Positions 14,575 to 18,040 of a DNA stretch of 18,040 nucleotides are shown piece after piece (positions within the stretch are counted from its first letter, which is position 1; every line of letters starts with the position of its first letter). The notes under the pieces were generated by a model that saw only the letters and a list, made by a program, of their open reading frames with translations, searched no databases and was not told the origin of the DNA. A program made the translations under genes and the position numbers. The DNA is taken from contig JAHEGP010000013.1 in the NCBI GenBank assembly GCA_024645065.1, forward strand, positions 6,758-24,797. Reading direction: 5' to 3'. The DNA is from Cellvibrionales bacterium (lineage in GTDB: Bacteria > Pseudomonadota > Gammaproteobacteria > Pseudomonadales > JAHEGP01).

Positions 14575-15744
14575 ATGGATGAAGTGGCAATTAGCTTCAT
14601 TACTCTGGGCTCGATGTTCTTGCTGGGTCTCGCGGCGGATTTGATCGGCCGTCGGACGCGTGTGCCCCGGGTCAGCCTGCTGGTTTTGTGCGGGGTCGCA
14701 TTTGGCCCGGCGGGCCTGGATTGGATAAACGTCGAGGGCTCAATTGTCTTCGATGTTGTGGGTAGTATTGCGCTAATGATGGTGGGTTTCCTAATCGGTG
14801 GGAAATTGCAGCCGCGACGACTGCTTCGGCAGGGGCGCCGGGTCATGCAGCTGTCACTCGGCGTGGTGGTAATGACCATAATCTGTGTCGCCCTGACGCT
14901 CGGCCTGATTGGCTACCCCTGGCCGTTGGTACTGGTGCTGGCGGGCATCGCCACATCGACCGACCCGATAGCAACGATTGATGTGTTGGAGCATCAGGCG
15001 GTCGGTGACGAGTTGGCCGATACCCTGCGTGCGGTGGTGGCGATCGACGACGCCTGGGGTCTGGTAGCCTTCAGCTTATTGGCTGGTCTAGCGGTAGGTA
15101 TGAATGGTGGCGCAGACCCATTGGCCCACGCTGCAGCCGCTGCCTGGGAAATTGGCGGGGCGATAGTTCTCGGAGCGCTACTAGGCGTCCCAATGGGCCT
15201 GCTCAGTGGGCGCATCAGCGCAGGGGAGCCCACTCTGGTTGAGGCATTGGGTATCATTTTTCTGGCGGGCGGCCTGGCAATGTTGCTCGGGGTATCCTTT
15301 CTGTTAACGGCAATGGTTCTTGGTTTGGTGGTTTCAGTTGTCGCGAAACATCATCGTCGCGCCTTTCACGAAATTGAGCATGTTGAGTGGCCCCTGATGG
15401 TGCTGTTTTTTATTCTTGCGGGGGCAGCGCTCGATTTTGACCGGATGTTGGCGGCGGGAGGTGTTGGGCTGGGCTACTTTTTACTGCGTATTGTCGGGCG
15501 CTGGCTGGGCGGGGTGCTCGGGCTCTGGGGCTTGGAAAGGGGGCTGGTGAAGCGCGGCTGGATGGGGCTCACGCTGCTGCCACAAGCTGGCATCGCGATG
15601 GGAACGGCCTTGTTGGCGGGCCAGTATCTCCCTGAATATCACGACACCATTATCACGGTAGCGGTCGCGGCAGCAATCGCCTTCGAGTTGGTTGGCCCAC
15701 CGGTTACCGCGCTAGCCCTGCGTCGACTATCCCGGTCAGGCTGA
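14575..15744 (+). CDS. CPA2-type cation:proton antiporter (Kef/NapA-like membrane domain)
   Basis: A 389-residue inner-membrane protein with about a dozen hydrophobic helices. The unwound-helix motif STDPIA (about 128-133) and the ion-binding pair in AIDDAW (Asp about 158-159) are the hallmarks of monovalent cation:proton antiporters of the CPA superfamily; two adjacent aspartates suggest electrogenic exchange by analogy with NapA/NhaA. It ends after the membrane domain, with no RCK/TrkA-N regulatory domain. Ion specificity (Na, K or other) cannot be judged. It starts 13 bases after pcm and is probably co-transcribed with it; the ribosome binding site is weak, so it may depend on that coupling. 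Confidence 0.88.
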   Translation: MDEVAISFITLGSMFLLGLAADLIGRRTRVPRVSLLVLCGVAFGPAGLDWINVEGSIVFDVVGSIALMMVGFLIGGKLQPRRLLRQGRRVMQLSLGVVVMTIICVALTLGLIGYPWPLVLVLAGIATSTDPIATIDVLEHQAVGDELADTLRAVVAIDDAWGLVAFSLLAGLAVGMNGGADPLAHAAAAAWEIGGAIVLGALLGVPMGLLSGRISAGEPTLVEALGIIFLAGGLAMLLGVSFLLTAMVLGLVVSVVAKHHRRAFHEIEHVEWPLMVLFFILAGAALDFDRMLAAGGVGLGYFLLRIVGRWLGGVLGLWGLERGLVKRGWMGLTLLPQAGIAMGTALLAGQYLPEYHDTIITVAVAAAIAFELVGPPVTALALRRLSRSG

Positions 15745-15773
15745 GAGCTGCCAATCGCAGCCGCTTTGAACTG

Positions 15774-15812
15774 TTTCACATACTAGTATCTTTACGTATA
15801 TGCATTGTGAAA
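15774..15812. promoter_or_regulatory. Palindrome-rich putative operator upstream of a small gene
   Basis: TTTCACA (15774-15780) and TGTGAAA (15806-15812) form a perfect 7-bp inverted repeat. Between them lie three palindromes: ATACTAGTAT (15780-15789), TACGTA (15793-15798) and ATGCAT (15800-15805). This AT-rich patch sits in the 149-bp gap before the 128-residue gene and is likely its control region. Nearer the antiporter stop, GCTGC/GCAGC (about 15748-15762) could form a small hairpin without a T-run. Confidence 0.4.
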
Positions 15813-15893
15813 GCGCTTATTGAGAATACTGCCCCCAGCGTCCATAGTTAAGCCATAGACTTTTGTAGACAAGGGATATCACAGGTATTCGCC

Positions 15894-16280
15894 ATGATGA
15901 AGAAAGCTGTTAACTACAATCAACCGGGTGCCCAGGAGCGTGGGGTAGAGATGTTGGCAACTGCCGTTGCTCGCTTGGTGGGACGCTGCTCGTGTATGAG
16001 CGTTGAAATGCGGTTGCGGTTTATGGCCCGCTTGCTGGATAATTTTGTAGATGCAGATTCTCTGCCGGAACCTGACCGGGCAGCAAGCTTTTCTCTCGAG
16101 GCGGTGATGCAATCTGCGGAGCGCGATCCCGAGGAAGCGGTTACCAGGGCGGCGCAATTGCTGACACGCTCGCTGACCAAAGAGCAGGGGCTGAATCGTG
16201 ATGGCTTGTATCGTTTTTATGATGCCTTGTTCGAGCGGCTTATTCCCAGGGAAATGAATCCGCGTTTCGCTGCCGCCTGA
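15894..16280 (+). CDS. Small protein of unknown function, 128 residues
   Basis: I do not recognise this gene. ATG 15894 (a second ATG follows at once) has only a weak AGGT site before it. The product has no signal peptide or membrane segment and is predicted mostly helical and charged: RLVGRCSCMSVEMRLRFMARLLDN in the first half (in pieces: CSC at about residues 32-34, then MRLRFMARLLDNF), acidic LPEPDRAASF, and DPEEAVTRAAQLL in the second half. It ends in PRFAAA. Codon use looks like the neighbours, and a very strong terminator follows, both of which support a real expressed gene. It is preceded by a palindrome-rich control region, so it is probably its own transcription unit. Confidence 0.65.
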   Translation: MMKKAVNYNQPGAQERGVEMLATAVARLVGRCSCMSVEMRLRFMARLLDNFVDADSLPEPDRAASFSLEAVMQSAERDPEEAVTRAAQLLTRSLTKEQGLNRDGLYRFYDALFERLIPREMNPRFAAA

Positions 16281-16297
16281 TCTGGCAAGCATCGCGT

Positions 16298-16338
16298 AAC
16301 AGCAAAACGGCAGCCCCCGGGGCTGCCGTTTTGCTGTT
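16298..16338. terminator. Bidirectional intrinsic terminator, 20-bp perfect stem
   Basis: Bases 16298-16317 are the exact reverse complement of 16319-16338, leaving one central base. The arms carry AAAA on the 5' side and TTTT on the 3' side, so the structure works from both directions between the convergent small genes. In practice the innermost G-C pairs will open to form the loop. Confidence 0.9.
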
Positions 16339-16355
16339 CAAGGGTTACCCGATGA

Positions 16356-16754
16356 TTATTGTGGCCGCAAACGACTACCGCGCAGCGCGCTGGGCTGGTT
16401 TGCAGAATCGGCACGGAAATAATCCTGGCAGGCACTGAATACGACTTTGGCTACTTCGCGGCTAGCAACGTGATCTTCATGTTCCTGATAACAACTTTCG
16501 ACAGACTTCGGACCTAAAAGCCCTGGCTTCGAAGCGTTGGGAAAGCGCGTGCGGCAGTCGCTGGTCAGTGCCTGCAATGCGACCCCGTCGAGGCTGGGTC
16601 CAACCGCATCGAGGACGCACTCTGCATAGCTATTGACACCGCCAGGTAGCCCAATGGTGATTTTAATGGCATGGGACTGCCCGCTGGCCAGAAGCCATAA
16701 TGCGGCAGTGGCCAAACATTTGTTTTGATGTAGGTAGTTTTTCAATAACCGCAT
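16356..16754 (-). CDS. Small exported protein with four cysteines, unknown function
   Basis: I do not recognise this gene. From ATG 16752-16754 (a TTG at 16769 is less likely) it encodes 132 residues. A Sec signal peptide (MRLLKNYLHQNKCLATAALWLLASGQSHA) is split here as a basic start, a hydrophobic core CLATAALWLLA and a likely cleavage after SHA (about residue 29). The mature part of about 100 residues has four cysteines (in YAECVLDA, SDCRTRF, ESCYQEH and SACQDYF), an even number that would suit two disulphides in the periplasm. The C-terminus is Arg/Ser-rich. It lies between lasT and the shared terminator, with 92 bases of upstream sequence for its own promoter. Export is fairly sure, the role is open. 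Confidence 0.65.
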   Translation of the reverse strand: MRLLKNYLHQNKCLATAALWLLASGQSHAIKITIGLPGGVNSYAECVLDAVGPSLDGVALQALTSDCRTRFPNASKPGLLGPKSVESCYQEHEDHVASREVAKVVFSACQDYFRADSANQPSALRGSRLRPQ

Positions 16755-16846
16755 GATAGCTGAACGCAATTTGATATTTGACTAAAGCTTAGACTGCGCC
16801 GCACCAGCCTGCAAAATCTTTGCCAGGTAGTGGGGTGCTGGTTCTC

Positions 16847-17524
16847 CTAGCGTCGGTAGAGTTTGTCACAGATGAAGTGCAGGAAGCCAATATCTTCGGC
16901 TTGCGCCTGGGCTAGTCGCTCCATCGCCCAAAGGTGGGTCTTTTCACCGCTGAAAATACCCGCCGAGCGCAATAAGTGCTCTACCTTTGGCTTTAAGGCG
17001 CGATATTGCTCTGCCTGTGGCGGTTTGTTTTGCCGGATGCCAGCATTGGCGCGGTCTGCCAGGGTATAGCTGTAGAGCATAACCGCCTGTCCCAGATTGA
17101 GGGATGGATAAGGTGCTGCCATCGGAACCCGGCTAACTGCGTCGCAGAGTCTAATCTCCGCGTTGCTCAAGCCGTGATCCTCGCGCCCGAAAACCATGGC
17201 CGAGCGCGCTATCGATCCCTGTTTTTGCCGAAGCAGATCATTCAGCTCCGCTGGAGTGTGATGGTAACGTCGATGGTGGCGGAGCTTTGCGCTTGAGCCG
17301 ACCACAAAGTCGATATCGCTAGTCGCTGCGCCCAGCGATTCAAAACGCTCTGCGGATGCCAGCAGATCGAGGGCCCCATGGGCTACGGCCCGCGCTGCGG
17401 GCGTCTCATGAAGACTGTTACCCACCAGTCGCAGCTCACTGAATCCCATGGTTTTCATTGCTCTGGCCGCGGCGCCTACATTTTCCGGCCGCTTCGGTTC
17501 GACCAGGATAAAAACAATCTTCAC
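16847..17524 (-). CDS. lasT: SPOUT-class RNA 2'-O-methyltransferase, LasT/YjtD-like
   Basis: A 225-residue protein resembling E. coli LasT (YjtD) along its length: it opens with IVFILVEPKRPENVGAAAR and MKTMGFSELRLV, then VAHGALDLL, VVGSSAK, VFGREDHGLSN and the C-terminal SPOUT motif YPSLNLGQAVMLYSY. Enzymes of this TrmJ/TrmH-related group methylate ribose 2'-OH in tRNA or rRNA using SAM held in a knotted fold; the exact RNA target of LasT-type proteins is not clear to me. It starts with GTG (17522-17524) directly after the slyD stop codon with no base between, so its translation is very probably coupled to slyD. No strong ribosome binding site of its own is visible. Confidence 0.88.
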   Translation of the reverse strand: MKIVFILVEPKRPENVGAAARAMKTMGFSELRLVGNSLHETPAARAVAHGALDLLASAERFESLGAATSDIDFVVGSSAKLRHHRRYHHTPAELNDLLRQKQGSIARSAMVFGREDHGLSNAEIRLCDAVSRVPMAAPYPSLNLGQAVMLYSYTLADRANAGIRQNKPPQAEQYRALKPKVEHLLRSAGIFSGEKTHLWAMERLAQAQAEDIGFLHFICDKLYRR

Positions 17525-18013
17525 CTAGTGCGCCGCATGGCCGTCGGGGCCATGGGCGTGACCATGGGCCAGTTCTTCCGGGGTGGCCTCCCGGACGTCG
17601 CCGATTTCTATATGAAAAACAATCGTCTGGCCTGCGAGGGGGTGATTGCCATCGATCGTAGCCTGGAATTTACCCGATTTGAGTACCGTTACCTGGCGTT
17701 GGCCTTTTTCGGTGTTAACGACGGCAATGCTGCCAGGGCGTAGCTTCCGATCCCGCGATTGCAGGTGTTTGACGGCCATTCTCTCCACCAGGGCCTCGTT
17801 GCGCATGCCATAGGCATCATGGGGGCCAAGCTCGAGCGAAAACTGCTCACCGGGTTTCTTCCCGGCCATGGCCTGCTCCAGTTTTGGCAGAATGTTGTTG
17901 GCTCCGTGCAGGTAAACAGCCGGATCCCCGTCCTGGGTGGTCTCGATTAAGGTACCCTCGGGGCTTTTCAGGGTGTAATGAAAGCACACGACTTTACTGT
18001 TCTCGATGATCAT
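17525..18013 (-). CDS. slyD: FKBP-type peptidyl-prolyl isomerase SlyD
   Basis: A 162-residue cytoplasmic prolyl isomerase and chaperone. ATG 18011-18013 has a GAGG site ten bases before it. The FKBP half includes VVCFHYTLKSPEGTLIETT and VYLHGANNILPKLEQAM (about 33-49), then GKKPGEQFSLELGPHDAYG. An inserted insert-in-flap domain spans about residues 70-125, and the FKBP fold closes with DGNHPLAGQTIVFHIEIGDV. The short His-rich tail (HGHAHGPDGHAAH) is the metal-binding type; it is shorter than in E. coli SlyD, which also carries cysteines. Nickel handling for hydrogenase or urease is known for SlyD in E. coli; here it is only possible. It is the first visible gene of an operon with lasT. Confidence 0.93.
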   Translation of the reverse strand: MIIENSKVVCFHYTLKSPEGTLIETTQDGDPAVYLHGANNILPKLEQAMAGKKPGEQFSLELGPHDAYGMRNEALVERMAVKHLQSRDRKLRPGSIAVVNTEKGQRQVTVLKSGKFQATIDGNHPLAGQTIVFHIEIGDVREATPEELAHGHAHGPDGHAAH

Positions 18014-18040
18014 CGGGTCTGGGCCTCATGTTGTAGCTCG

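Overview
The window looks like a chromosomal segment of a free-living gammaproteobacterium. The gene complement (moaA, slyD, a lasT/yjtD-type methylase, a TIGR01777/YfcH-like epimerase, a CoxE/MoxR pair, a Ser/Thr kinase) and the moderately high GC with many GTG/TTG starts would suit an aquatic Cellvibrionales/Halieaceae-like lineage. That placement is inferred from gene content, not from a phylogenetic marker. I see no rRNA, tRNA, CRISPR array, insertion sequence or prophage.

Layout, left to right. 1-323 (-): start of a Spy/CpxP-like periplasmic protein, cut by the window edge. 575-3359 (-): a tightly packed operon reading DUF985 cupin, MoxR AAA+ ATPase, CoxE-like VWA protein, with overlapping or nearly touching genes. 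3464-5392 (+): a large lipoprotein, divergent from that operon. 5446-7596 (-): a membrane-anchored eukaryotic-type Ser/Thr kinase with a probably periplasmic helical-repeat domain, convergent with the lipoprotein. 7735-8742 (-): MoaA, first step of molybdopterin synthesis. 8915-10291 (+): an SLC13/DASS carboxylate transporter. 10374-10715 (-): a small DksA/TraR zinc-finger protein with an Fnr/Anr-like box upstream. 10861-12203 (-): an amidohydrolase and a zinc-ribbon Nudix hydrolase joined by an ATGA overlap. 12522-13418 (+): YfcH-like epimerase. 13419-13895: a 477-bp non-coding stretch with two sets of interleaved inverted repeats. 13896-15744 (+): a protein-isoaspartate methyltransferase and a CPA2-type antiporter. 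15894-16280 (+) and 16356-16754 (-): two small unrecognised genes converging on a very long perfect terminator hairpin. 16847-18013 (-): slyD and a SPOUT RNA methyltransferase, abutting with no gap.

Much of the region looks like housekeeping and envelope maintenance: protein quality control (SlyD, isoaspartate repair, MoxR/VWA, Spy-like), signalling across the inner membrane (kinase), transport and cofactor synthesis. The parts that are not ordinary are non-coding. The best candidate for something undescribed is the structured leader directly upstream of the isoaspartate methyltransferase (13804-13882), where two perfect stems interleave as in a pseudoknot or a two-state switch ending at the ribosome binding site. 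A second interleaved pair lies at 13570-13636. The Fnr/Anr-like box before the DksA-like gene and the palindrome-rich promoter region at 15774-15812 are further regulatory leads.
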